From positions 1-64,000 of the forward strand of contig JAQXCQ010000095.1 in NCBI GenBank assembly GCA_029251785.1: a DNA stretch of 64,000 bases, in the 5' to 3' direction. This document shows, piece by piece, positions 1-8,639 of this stretch. Within the stretch, counting starts at the first letter, position 1; every line of letters begins with the position of its first letter. The notes under the pieces were generated by a model that had not been told where the DNA came from, made no database searches, and saw only the letters and a list, made by a program, of their open reading frames with translations. Source of the stretch: Maricaulis sp. (GTDB taxonomy: Bacteria > Pseudomonadota > Alphaproteobacteria > Caulobacterales > Maricaulaceae). The translations under genes and the position numbers were made by a program.

Positions 1-729
1 TTTGAGGATCTGGCGCCGATGATCGCCGCGCTGGGGCGGCGGGTGATCGTCGTGTCGATGCGGGGGCGGGGCCGGTCTGACTACGATCCGCAGCCGGAAC
101 GCTATCAGCCGCTGACCTATGCCATCGATTTGACCGGCATGCTCGACGCGCTGGCACTGGAGAAAGTCGTGTTCATCGGCACCTCGATGGGCGGACTGAT
201 CACCATGATCCTCGCCTCCACCATGCCTGAACGCTTCGCCGCAGCCGTGATCAATGATATCGGCCCGGAAATCAGCCAGGCCGGGATCGATCGGATCATG
301 TCCAATGTCTCAAGCCGTGATCCGGTCGCCAGCTGGGCCGAGGCCGCCCAGCGCACCAAGGACGCCAATCTGGAAACCTTCCCGACCCGCACGGACGACG
401 CCTATTGGGATAATTTTGCGCGCAAGACCTGGATAGAGATGGACGATGGCCGCCTGCGCCTCGACTATGACGGTGCCATCATCGACCAGATGGGTGGCAA
501 TGAGCCGCTCCCGGACCTCTGGCCCTTCTTCAACGCTCTGAAAGACATCCCGACACTCAGCGTCCGCGGCGGCATCACCGACCTACTGACAACCGAGACA
601 ATCGCAAAAATGCGTGCGGCAAAGCCGGATTTGCTGACGGTCAATGTGCCGGATGTCGGCCACGCCCCGTTCCTGACAGAACCGGAAGCGTGGGCGGAGA
701 TTGAAGCATTGCTGGGCCGGGTGGCTTAG
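1..729 (+). CDS. alpha/beta hydrolase fold protein (5' end outside the window)
   Basis: Frame is open from the window edge; GTSMGG nucleophile elbow, RGRGRSDYD motif, C-terminal GHAPFLTEPEAW. Confidence 0.85.
   Translation, partial: FEDLAPMIAALGRRVIVVSMRGRGRSDYDPQPERYQPLTYAIDLTGMLDALALEKVVFIGTSMGGLITMILASTMPERFAAAVINDIGPEISQAGIDRIMSNVSSRDPVASWAEAAQRTKDANLETFPTRTDDAYWDNFARKTWIEMDDGRLRLDYDGAIIDQMGGNEPLPDLWPFFNALKDIPTLSVRGGITDLLTTETIAKMRAAKPDLLTVNVPDVGHAPFLTEPEAWAEIEALLGRVA
700..729 (+). repeat. Copy 1 of a ~31-nt imperfect direct repeat (3' end of the hydrolase gene); copy 2 at 1178-1208
   Basis: gattgaagcattgctgggccgggtggcttag versus gatagaggcgttgctggcccgggtggcttag, about 27/31 identical. 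Confidence 0.7.
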
Positions 730-749
730 TTTTTCCTAACCGCGTTTAC

Positions 750-781
750 GGGGGAGGGGGACCGCGAAGCGGTGGAGGGGG
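750..781. repeat. REP-like G-rich palindromic element
   Basis: gggggagggggaccgcgaagcggtggaggggg: ACCGC-GAA-GCGGT hairpin flanked by G-rich arms, intergenic. Confidence 0.55.
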
Positions 782-783
782 AA

Positions 784-1155
784 ATGGACCAAATTCAATT
801 ATCGCGCAAATTTCAGCTATGGCGGTATGAGGTCGGCCACTCAATGCTTTGGCTTATAAGCCAGAAGAATTTGGGATATGAGACGCGGATGTCGCTTGTC
901 TTCAAGCCCGTTCAAGATCTCTGAATGCCGAGCATGATGTTCATAAATTCCGTCAAACCCGAAGCGCAAGGCCGGGAGCATATCCGCTACGCGATCGACG
1001 GCTATGCGATTGTATATGACACACCCACAGGCAAATTTGTGCGTGATGAGAGCGCTGACAATCCACCGCGCTTCGTCATCGCGATAACGCACAACCTGAT
1101 CGAGGACGACCTAGAATATCATGAGCCGATATCCATGTTTTCAGAATCGATCTGA
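784..1155 (+). pseudogene. Hypothetical small protein interrupted by one in-frame TGA (922-924)
   Basis: Same frame reads MDQIQLSRKFQLWRYEVGHSMLWLISQKNLGYETRMSLVFKPVQDL*MPSMMFINSVKPEAQGREHIRYAIDGYAIVYDTPTGKF... Confidence 0.4.
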
Positions 1156-1177
1156 CTGTACCGGCCTTGTGGCCCTA

Positions 1178-1208
1178 GATAGAGGCGTTGCTGGCCCGGG
1201 TGGCTTAG
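1178..1208 (+). repeat. Copy 2 of the hydrolase 3'-end repeat
   Basis: See copy at 700-729. Confidence 0.7.
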
Positions 1209-1235
1209 GCGCACCAGCCCAGCCACTAAATACAG

Positions 1236-1362
1236 CGTCATTCTGACGAAGGTCAGGACCCAGTTCATAAAGCGATTGCGTGGATAGGTGGCGGACCGTC
1301 AGCGCATCAATCGCCAAGGCACCGCTATACAAACTGGGTACTGACCTTCGTCAGCATGACGG
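1236..1362. repeat. Inverted pair of ~35-nt palindromic repeats (REPIN-like element 1)
   Basis: cgtcattctgacgaaggtcaggacccagttcata (1236-1269) and inverted tatacaaactgggtactgaccttcgtcagcatgacgg (1326-1362). Confidence 0.85.
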
Positions 1363-1390
1363 CATGTGGGGGCGAGTTTTGTGGTGTCGG

Positions 1391-1726
1391 CTAATCAATA
1401 AAGTTCCAGTCCTGGATCGTGTCAAACCAATCCTTCCAGTCCAAATTATTCTCTTCAATCAGATTAATCTTCCACGCCCGATGCCAGTTCTTCAGACGCT
1501 TTTCGCGCGCAATCGCCGTATCGAACGTCTCGTGGAATTCATACCAGACGAGCCTGTGTACGTTGTATTTGCGGGCGAACGCTGAACCCTTGCCTTCTCG
1601 GTGCGCGATCATCCGGCTGGCGATATCACCCGTCACGCCGATATAGAGCGTTCCGTTTCGTCTGCTGGCCAGAATGTAGACGCACGGGTGCTTCGCCAAA
1701 TTATATTCCGCCAATAAAACCGTCAT
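1391..1726 (-). CDS. GIY-YIG nuclease superfamily protein
   Basis: N-terminal CVYILASRRNGTLYIGVT (GIY-YIG-type motif), REKRLKNWHRAWKINLIEENN. Confidence 0.9.
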   Translation of the reverse strand: MTVLLAEYNLAKHPCVYILASRRNGTLYIGVTGDIASRMIAHREGKGSAFARKYNVHRLVWYEFHETFDTAIAREKRLKNWHRAWKINLIEENNLDWKDWFDTIQDWNFID

Positions 1727-1849
1727 GCTGACGAAGATCGGTACCCAGTTTGTAAGGCCCGGCGGATGTTAGTTCGCGCCGTGTTTGACGCTCCACTTCA
1801 ATTGGTCCCCGCCATATAAACTGGGTCCTGATCTTCATCAGGATGACGG
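1720..1849. repeat. Inverted pair of ~35-nt palindromic repeats (REPIN-like element 2)
   Basis: ccgtcatgctgacgaagatcggtacccagtttgta (1720-1754) and inverted catataaactgggtcctgatcttcatcaggatgacgg (about 1813-1849); same consensus as element 1. Confidence 0.85.
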
Positions 1850-1887
1850 TATATACACACGTATAAAGTGTAAAGATAAAAAACGCG

Positions 1888-2520
1888 TTATTCTAACCCA
1901 CGTTTCACCACGTCAACACTCGGCTTTTCATTCCACACAACCCGTTCACCGCCATCGCTGCTAATTTCTGCCACGCAGATATTGCCTGTTTTCACCTTCA
2001 CATCGGCCTCAACACCGCCCAGAGCGCCATACATATAGCGCAGCACGCCGTTGGAGGTCAGCACTAGGGCCAAGCCATCCGTTGCGGCGGCATCCTGCAT
2101 GACAGAGAGCGCATTGGCCTTCACCACGTCCTCGGCGGGGCTCCAGTCGGAGCCGGCGGGGCGTGTGTGGTGGGTGTTCCAGGTGGTGTGTGCCTCCTGG
2201 CCAAATTCGGCGATAATCTCGTCGCAGGACTTGCCGCCCCAGGAGCCGTAATTGATCTCCTTGAGGCGTTCATCGATCTCGATTTCGTCATCAAAGCCGA
2301 TCAGTTCGGCGATAATCTCACAAGCTCGACGGGTGCGGATCAGCGGGCCGGTGATGATGCGGTCCAGCGTGATCCCGGCGGCCTGGAGGGCGTGGCCAAG
2401 TGCGGCGGCCTGGGCCTCACCCTTTTCCACCAGCGGGTAATCCTCACCAGCCCCCACCCAGACAATTTTGTCGCCGGGACCAAATGTATTGCCGTGACGG
2501 GCCAGAAGCAGCTTGCTCAT
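1888..2520 (-). CDS. histidine phosphatase (phosphoglycerate-mutase-like) family protein
   Basis: LLLARHGNT N-terminus (RHG motif), GPLIRTRRACEII, LTSNGVLR; overlaps the kdsB stop by 4 nt. Confidence 0.85.
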   Translation of the reverse strand: MSKLLLARHGNTFGPGDKIVWVGAGEDYPLVEKGEAQAAALGHALQAAGITLDRIITGPLIRTRRACEIIAELIGFDDEIEIDERLKEINYGSWGGKSCDEIIAEFGQEAHTTWNTHHTRPAGSDWSPAEDVVKANALSVMQDAAATDGLALVLTSNGVLRYMYGALGGVEADVKVKTGNICVAEISSDGGERVVWNEKPSVDVVKRGLE

Positions 2521-3299
2521 GCGACCAGCTCCCCCTCTTTTTCGATAATGCTTTCCACCACCGGCACATCATCTGGTGCGTCCACAGACCAGGCCGAGCG
2601 ACCGCGATAATCGGTCAGCACGATCCGGATTGGGATGGCGTTTTCCAGAGCTCGCAATTGTTCCAGCGACTCGGCGCGTTCCAGCGGCGAGGGATCAAGC
2701 GCAACAATCTCCTCCAGCGTGTCCCGGCGATATCCGTACAGGCCGATATGCTGATAAGTCGGCGTGCCGGCCTCGGGATGGCGATGGAAGGGGATCATGC
2801 CCTTGGAAAAATACATCGCATCCATGTGTTTGTTGAATACGACCGTGGTGCCGCCGACGATGCCGCGTGATTTCATCTCACGCATACGGTCGGCCGTCTC
2901 AACGGGCATTTTCACGGCTGGTGTTGCCATTTGAAGCGTCGCGTCCTTGCTCATGGCGGTGGCGATATCGCCAATCACCCAGGGCGGGATCAGCGGCGCG
3001 TCGCCCTGGACATTGACCACCACATCCGCATCCGCCTTCAGCTCACGCACGGCGGCCAGAGCGCGTTCCGTGCCATTGCGACAGGCCGGATCCGTCATCA
3101 CAGCTTCGCCGCCAAAGCCGCGCACCGCGTCGATGATGCGCTCATCATCGGTCGCCACCACAACCCGGTCGACACCAGGTGCCGCCCCGGCACAGCGCCA
3201 GACGCGCTCCACCATGTAGCGGCCGGCAATCCTGGTCAGCGGCTTGCCGGGCAGGCGGGTGGATCCATAGCGGGACGGGATGACAGCGATCACAGACAT
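2517..3299 (-). CDS. kdsB: 3-deoxy-manno-octulosonate cytidylyltransferase
   Basis: MSVIAVIPSRYGSTRLPGKPLTRIAGRYMVERVW...VVVATDDERI...NVQGDAPLI...QHIGLYGYRRDTLEEI. Confidence 0.95.
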   Translation of the reverse strand: MSVIAVIPSRYGSTRLPGKPLTRIAGRYMVERVWRCAGAAPGVDRVVVATDDERIIDAVRGFGGEAVMTDPACRNGTERALAAVRELKADADVVVNVQGDAPLIPPWVIGDIATAMSKDATLQMATPAVKMPVETADRMREMKSRGIVGGTTVVFNKHMDAMYFSKGMIPFHRHPEAGTPTYQHIGLYGYRRDTLEEIVALDPSPLERAESLEQLRALENAIPIRIVLTDYRGRSAWSVDAPDDVPVVESIIEKEGELVA

Positions 3300-3491
3300 G
3301 GTTGTTTTTCCTTGCTTTGCGTCCGCTTTTTCCACATTCGTGCGCCCGTGGGAAGCGCTTCGGGACCGTGCGCGGCGCCCAGCCCTGCAAAATTGCGATG
3401 CCACTTTGATGTCCAGGCGCGTGCGGCAAAGCGTGGCGGATGTTATGGGCCCTGCTAAGAAGATGCATCGAATCAAAGAAGTGACACTGTA

Positions 3492-4493
3492 ATGCGCAAC
3501 TTTCTCTCCACCGCCGACTGGTCCCGCCCCGAGTTGCAGGGCGTGCTGGACCGTGCCGCCGCCTTCAAGGACGGCGCCACCAGCCGTGCCCTGGAAGGCA
3601 AGTCGATCGCGCTTTTGTTTTTCAACCCGTCACTTCGAACCCGCTCCAGCTTTGATATCGGCGCCCATCAGCTCGGCGGCCACGCCATCGTGCTTGATGC
3701 CAAGGGCCAGACCTGGCCGATGGAATTTACAGATGGCACCGTGATGGACGGCACAGCGGAGGAGCATGTCCGCGAGTCGGCCCGTGTGCTGTCGCAATAT
3801 GTCGACCTGATCGCCATTCGCTGTTTCCCGGATTTTGTAGACTGGAAGGTCGAGCGTGAGGATCCGCTGATCACGGCGTTTGCCGCGCACGCCACAGTTC
3901 CCGTCATCAATATGGAAACCATCGTCCACCCCTGTCAGGAGCTGGCGCTGATGCTGGCCATGCAATCACGGCTGGGCGATGTGGCGGGCAAGGAATTCCT
4001 GCTCACCTGGGTGCCGCATCCTAAGCCGCTCAACACGGCTGTCGCGAATTCAGCGCTCCTGATCGCCTCAAAATTCGGCATGAATATTCGCATGCTGATC
4101 CCCGACGACGTCTATCGTCTCGACGAGCGCTATATGGGCGCGGCAGAAAACTTTGTCGCCGAGGGCGGTGGGTCGCTCAAAGTCACCACCGACGTGAAAG
4201 CGGCCTATGACGGTGCTGACGCGGTCTACGCCAAGAGTTGGGGCGCGCTGCCCTTCTTTGGTCAGTGGGACGGTGAGGCACCGTCCCGGGCGAAGGGCGC
4301 AGACTTTATGATCACGCCGGAGAAAATGGCGATGACCAATAACGCCGTCATCAGCCACTGCCTGCCCATGCGCCGCAATGTGAAAATCGCCGATGCCGTC
4401 GTCGACAGCCCCGCCTTTATGGGCATCGAGGAAGCCGGCAATCGCCTGCATGTGCAAAAGGCGATCATGGAAAATCTGGCGGGCCAGGCATGA
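3492..4493 (+). CDS. argF: N-acetylornithine (or succinylornithine) carbamoyltransferase-type enzyme
   Basis: FFNPSLRTRSSFD carbamoyl-phosphate motif, HPCQELALMLAMQ, PLNTAVANSALLIA, CLPMRRNVK; Xanthomonas-AOTCase-like rather than a canonical OTCase. Confidence 0.85.
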   Translation: MRNFLSTADWSRPELQGVLDRAAAFKDGATSRALEGKSIALLFFNPSLRTRSSFDIGAHQLGGHAIVLDAKGQTWPMEFTDGTVMDGTAEEHVRESARVLSQYVDLIAIRCFPDFVDWKVEREDPLITAFAAHATVPVINMETIVHPCQELALMLAMQSRLGDVAGKEFLLTWVPHPKPLNTAVANSALLIASKFGMNIRMLIPDDVYRLDERYMGAAENFVAEGGGSLKVTTDVKAAYDGADAVYAKSWGALPFFGQWDGEAPSRAKGADFMITPEKMAMTNNAVISHCLPMRRNVKIADAVVDSPAFMGIEEAGNRLHVQKAIMENLAGQA

Positions 4494-5833
4494 CCAACGC
4501 CCAAACAACCGGCAAGGCCACCTCAGAGGTTCGCCAGACCATCGTGCAATTGCTGTCCCATATGCGCGATGGCAAGGAAATCCGCGAATATCTGCACCGC
4601 TTTTCCGGCGTCGAACAGGAGCGCTTTGCCGTCATCAAGGTGGGCGGTGCCGTGATCCGCGATGATTTGGACGGCCTCTCGGCCGCACTGGCTTTCCTGC
4701 AGACCGTTGGCCTGTCGCCGGTCGTCGTGCACGGGGGCGGACCTCAGCTGGACGAAGCGCTGTCGGAAGCCGGTATCGCCACCGAGCGGGTCAATGGCCT
4801 GCGTGTGACGCCCGATGCCGCCATCCCGGTCATCCGTGAGACGCTGACCAGCGCCAATCTGTCCCTCGTCGATGCCATCCGCGATTGCGGTGGACACGCG
4901 GCCGCCATCCCGTCCGGCGTTTTCGAAGCCGAGATCAAGGACGAGGCCGTTCTCGGCCGTGTTGGCGAACCCAGTCGAGTGCGTCTGGAATTAGTCGCCG
5001 CGGCCGCGCGGGCGGGTCAGGCGCCGATCCTGGCCTGTCTTGGGGAGACCGCCGATGGGCGCCTCGTCAACGTTAATGCCGACGCCGCCGTACGGGCACT
5101 GGTTCAGGCCCTCCAGCCCTACAAAGTCGTCTTCCTGACGGGCACGGGCGGCCTGCTGGACGCGGCGGGCGAGATCCTGTCCTCGATCAATCTGGCGACG
5201 GATTTCGAAGAATTGCTCGAAGCCGACTGGGTCAATGGCGGCATGCAATTGAAATTACAGGAGATCAAGCGCCTGCTCGACGATCTGCCGCTGTCCTCCT
5301 CCGTTTCGATTACCAAGCCCGCAGAGCTCGCCCGCGAACTATTTACCCATGCCGGTTCCGGCACGCTGATCCGTCGCGGTGAGCGTATCTTGGCCGCCTC
5401 ATCGATGGATGAGATCGACGTGCCTCGGCTCGACCAATTGGTCAGCCAGGCGTTCGGCCGGCCAACAGTGGCCGGGTACTGGGACAGCTTGCGGATGGAG
5501 CAGGCCTTCATCACAGAAAACTATCGCGCTGCCGCGGTCACGACTCGTCTCGATGATTGGGTCTATCTGGACAAATTCGCCGTCCTCGACGACGCCAAGG
5601 GTGAGGGGCTGGGCCGCGCGGTCTGGCATCGCCTGGTCGAGTATGCGCCGAAGCTTTTATGGCGCTCGAAAACAGACAACCCGGTCAATAGCTTCTATTT
5701 CGCAGAATGCTCCGGTGCAGTGAAGCACAATGACTGGACCGTGTTCTGGCGCGGCGAGATGACGCCGGCTGATGTCGATGCTGCCGTGTCCAAAATCTTC
5801 GCGCTACCTGCTACTCTTGAGCCAAAATCATGA
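4490..5833 (+). CDS. bifunctional N-acetylglutamate kinase / N-acetylglutamate synthase fusion (NAGS/K type)
   Basis: Amino-acid kinase domain (VIKVGGAVIRDD, VVHGGGPQLDEAL) followed by a GNAT domain (LDKFAVLDDAKGEGLGRAVWHRLVE...NPVNSFYFAECSG). Confidence 0.9.
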   Translation: MTNAQTTGKATSEVRQTIVQLLSHMRDGKEIREYLHRFSGVEQERFAVIKVGGAVIRDDLDGLSAALAFLQTVGLSPVVVHGGGPQLDEALSEAGIATERVNGLRVTPDAAIPVIRETLTSANLSLVDAIRDCGGHAAAIPSGVFEAEIKDEAVLGRVGEPSRVRLELVAAAARAGQAPILACLGETADGRLVNVNADAAVRALVQALQPYKVVFLTGTGGLLDAAGEILSSINLATDFEELLEADWVNGGMQLKLQEIKRLLDDLPLSSSVSITKPAELARELFTHAGSGTLIRRGERILAASSMDEIDVPRLDQLVSQAFGRPTVAGYWDSLRMEQAFITENYRAAAVTTRLDDWVYLDKFAVLDDAKGEGLGRAVWHRLVEYAPKLLWRSKTDNPVNSFYFAECSGAVKHNDWTVFWRGEMTPADVDAAVSKIFALPATLEPKS

Positions 5834-6762
5834 GCGCGGCGAAGATCGGTCTGGTCGGCGCCCGCGGTCATACCGGCCGCGAACTGATCCGACTGATCAG
5901 CGCCCGCGACGATATGGAGCTGACCTTTGCCAGTTCCAGGGAATTGGGTGGTAAGCGGATCACCGATGTGGCACCGGAAGCCGACCCAACGCTGAAATTT
6001 GTTACGCTGGGGCCGGATGAAATCGCCAAAAGTGGTGTTGATGCGATCATTCTGGCTTTGCCGAACGGGGCGTCTTCCAGCTTTGTCGCGGCCATCGAGG
6101 CCCGGGCTCCGGACATGTTGATCGTCGATCTCTCCGCCGATTATCGCTTCGATACGGATTGGGCATATGGGTTGCCGGAAATTCAAGGCCGCGACCACAT
6201 TGCGGCCTCGCATCGCATCGCCAATCCCGGTTGCTATGCCACAGCAGGTCAGCTGGCGATTGCTCCGATGTTGGAACATCTGGCCGGCGCCGCGCATGTG
6301 TTTGGTGTCTCGGGTTATTCCGGCGCTGGCACCACACCCTCGCGCAAGAATGACACTGAGGCGCTGCGCGATAATTTGATGCCCTACGCGCTGACGGGTC
6401 ACATTCATGAGCGCGAAATGTCCCGGCATCTGGATTGCGACATCCGTTTCTCACCACATGTGGCGGCCTTTTTCCGGGGCATCAGCGCGACCGTGCATAT
6501 GCCGCTGAAATCACCGACCACACTTGAAGAAATTCGGGCGCTCTATCAGGCCTGCTATGAGGGCGAGGCGTTGATCCGCATTCGTGAGAATATTCCTGAG
6601 TTGCGCGAAGGGGCATTTCAGCCCGGCGCGGTGATCGGCGGCTTCTCGCTCAGCGCCGACGGGCACCATCTGGTGGTCGTCAGCGTGCTGGATAATCTGC
6701 TCAAGGGCGCGGCCGTGCAAGCCGTCCAGAATGTGTCGATTGCGCTCGGACTGCCGGAATAA
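5830..6762 (+). CDS. argC: N-acetyl-gamma-glutamyl-phosphate reductase
   Basis: GLVGARGHTGRELIRLI, PNPGCYAT-like ANPGCYATAGQLA, SGYSGAGTTPSRKN; 4-nt overlap with the upstream gene. Confidence 0.92.
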   Translation: MSAAKIGLVGARGHTGRELIRLISARDDMELTFASSRELGGKRITDVAPEADPTLKFVTLGPDEIAKSGVDAIILALPNGASSSFVAAIEARAPDMLIVDLSADYRFDTDWAYGLPEIQGRDHIAASHRIANPGCYATAGQLAIAPMLEHLAGAAHVFGVSGYSGAGTTPSRKNDTEALRDNLMPYALTGHIHEREMSRHLDCDIRFSPHVAAFFRGISATVHMPLKSPTTLEEIRALYQACYEGEALIRIRENIPELREGAFQPGAVIGGFSLSADGHHLVVVSVLDNLLKGAAVQAVQNVSIALGLPE

Positions 6763-6771
6763 CAGCGGACG

Positions 6772-8313
6772 TTATTGTGCTGCGTCGACGGCCAACCAGC
6801 GTTCCTCATAGGCCGCATCACGCAAGACGCGGTTATACCCGCGCGCGTGCCAAAGCGTGAATTCGCGGGTCTTGTCGCCATCGAGTGGGATGCTGATGCT
6901 GCCCACGGCAACAAAATTATCGAAATCTTCCCGCATGCGTGCCACTTCCAGGGGGCGATGCGAGACGATCAACAAGCTGGCATCACTGCCATTTTCGAGC
7001 GGCCAGATCTGTTCGGCGTGATTGGACGGGCCGGAGAAGCGCTGCCACATCGCCAGCGGCTTGGTCAGCAGCGGGGCATAGCGCTGTGTCTGGTGGAAGA
7101 CATTGCGATCGTCAAACACGACCATGTCGAATTCCTCGGCCATGCCCGCTGATGTGATGGCACCGGCCGTTTCATGCCAGCCACGGATTCGTTTGGTGGA
7201 ATTACTGGCACCGACCGCTTCCACCAGGCCGGGATTGGCGACCATGATCATCATCGTTGCCCCCATCACCGAGTGCAGGGCGATCGAGCCAATCAGTACC
7301 ATCCGGCGCCATCGCCCCCCGCGCAGCAAAAAGCTCACCAGCAACAGGGTTCCAGCCACATAGGCGGCGACGGCCCAATTGGCGTGGGCCCGACTGATGA
7401 AGGATTGCACAGACACCACGATCAGGGGCGGCAATGTGTATCCGGCCAGGAGCAGGGCGTTGGGCGATGTGGTGCGAAATTCCCGCAGGGTAACAATGAG
7501 AACCACCAGTAATATCGGGAAAAAGATCAGTCCGAATACACCAAACTGCCCGACGATAAATTCGGCCAATTCCATAGGGTTGCCCAAGGATCCACCCCAA
7601 TTGGCATTCGCGGCCGTATGACTAACCGTAGCGAAATCGTGGGCGGCATTCCAAAGGATGTTCGGCGCAAACAAGACCGCCGCCAGCACGCCCGCGATCA
7701 ATCCATTGCGTGTGAGCAAGGCCAGCCGGGTCGGGGCATCAATCACCATCGCAATACCGGTCCCGACCAGAAAGTAGATCATCGCGTATTTGGACAAAAA
7801 ACCCAGCCCGATGGCCAGACCAAGGCCCACGGCGCTCGGCCAGCCCTCGCCATCGCGCAGGCGCAGCAACGCCCACAACCCACCAGTCCAGGCACACAAG
7901 AGGAGTGCGTCGGTGGAGATGATCGAGCTGGATAGCCAGATGGCGGGCAGGGTGAGATAGGCGAGACAAGTCCAGAACGCGGTGCGCTCATCCCACAGTC
8001 GCAAGGCAATCAACGCGATAAAGCTGGACGTCGCCGCATGCAAAAATGGAGTTGGCATTCGCACCGCCCAATCTGCATTCCCAAAAAGGGAAGTCGACAG
8101 GCCGATTAACCAAGCAATCATCGGGGGTTTGGAGAAATAGCCCCAGTCAAAATTTTGCGACCAGATCCAGTATTGTGTTTCGTCCGCATGCAGGGTGAGC
8201 GGGTTAATCAACAGTGCGATGATCCGCGCCATCGTGGCAATAAGGATCAAGGCGATCGTCGCGCGTTCCCACGACCAGTTGAATGGACGGGCACTTGATT
8301 CGAACTGTGTCAT
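6772..8313 (-). CDS. GT39/ArnT-like membrane glycosyltransferase
   Basis: Multiple TM segments, N-terminal LHADETQYWIWSQNFDWGYFSKPPMIAW motif. Confidence 0.8.
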   Translation of the reverse strand: MTQFESSARPFNWSWERATIALILIATMARIIALLINPLTLHADETQYWIWSQNFDWGYFSKPPMIAWLIGLSTSLFGNADWAVRMPTPFLHAATSSFIALIALRLWDERTAFWTCLAYLTLPAIWLSSSIISTDALLLCAWTGGLWALLRLRDGEGWPSAVGLGLAIGLGFLSKYAMIYFLVGTGIAMVIDAPTRLALLTRNGLIAGVLAAVLFAPNILWNAAHDFATVSHTAANANWGGSLGNPMELAEFIVGQFGVFGLIFFPILLVVLIVTLREFRTTSPNALLLAGYTLPPLIVVSVQSFISRAHANWAVAAYVAGTLLLVSFLLRGGRWRRMVLIGSIALHSVMGATMMIMVANPGLVEAVGASNSTKRIRGWHETAGAITSAGMAEEFDMVVFDDRNVFHQTQRYAPLLTKPLAMWQRFSGPSNHAEQIWPLENGSDASLLIVSHRPLEVARMREDFDNFVAVGSISIPLDGDKTREFTLWHARGYNRVLRDAAYEERWLAVDAAQ

Positions 8314-8594
8314 GACTCGTCCATCGCGCTGAAAAAATGTGTAGCATTTTGGCCGCAGGCTATGCGCTTTTCGACTCCCCTCGTAAAGGGGGCGTGGATA
8401 ACCTTATTGCGAATTTTGCACGAATAACCCCTGCATCTAGGTGTTTTGGTCAACCGAATGGACATATTTTGCGTTTTTGTTAACAATTTCGTTCCCACGG
8501 CATCCGGAGTGATCGGAGGCTGTAATAAAACCATCACAAATCCGTCTTGGATTCTTGTCATCTCCGTCGTAGGACCAAGCCGTTAAGTAATTTT

Positions 8595-8630
8595 GGGGGG
8601 CATTTCCCCCTGGTCGATTCAATTGGGGGA
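8595..8630 (+). promoter_or_regulatory. Candidate mutually exclusive hairpins controlling the TonB-receptor RBS
   Basis: GGGGGG(8595-8600)-CATTT-CCCCC(8606-8610)-N14-GGGGGA(8625-8630), 9 nt before ATG 8640; CCCCC can pair with either G-run. Confidence 0.35.
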
Positions 8631-8639
8631 CACATCTAG

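Noticed and set aside
922-924. Selenocysteine at the in-frame TGA
   Set aside because: No selenoprotein family resemblance and no visible SECIS-like hairpin directly downstream; nonsense mutation or gene boundary is simpler.
841-1092. Antisense ORF opposite the split small ORF
   Set aside because: No recognisable motif or clear RBS; kept only as an alternative explanation for the interrupted + strand frame.
1141-1585. ORFs 1141-1332 (-) and 1280-1585 (+)
   Set aside because: They translate the palindromic repeats (LYELGPDLRQNDA / LYKLGTDLRQHDG) and overlap the GIY-YIG gene; repeat-derived noise.
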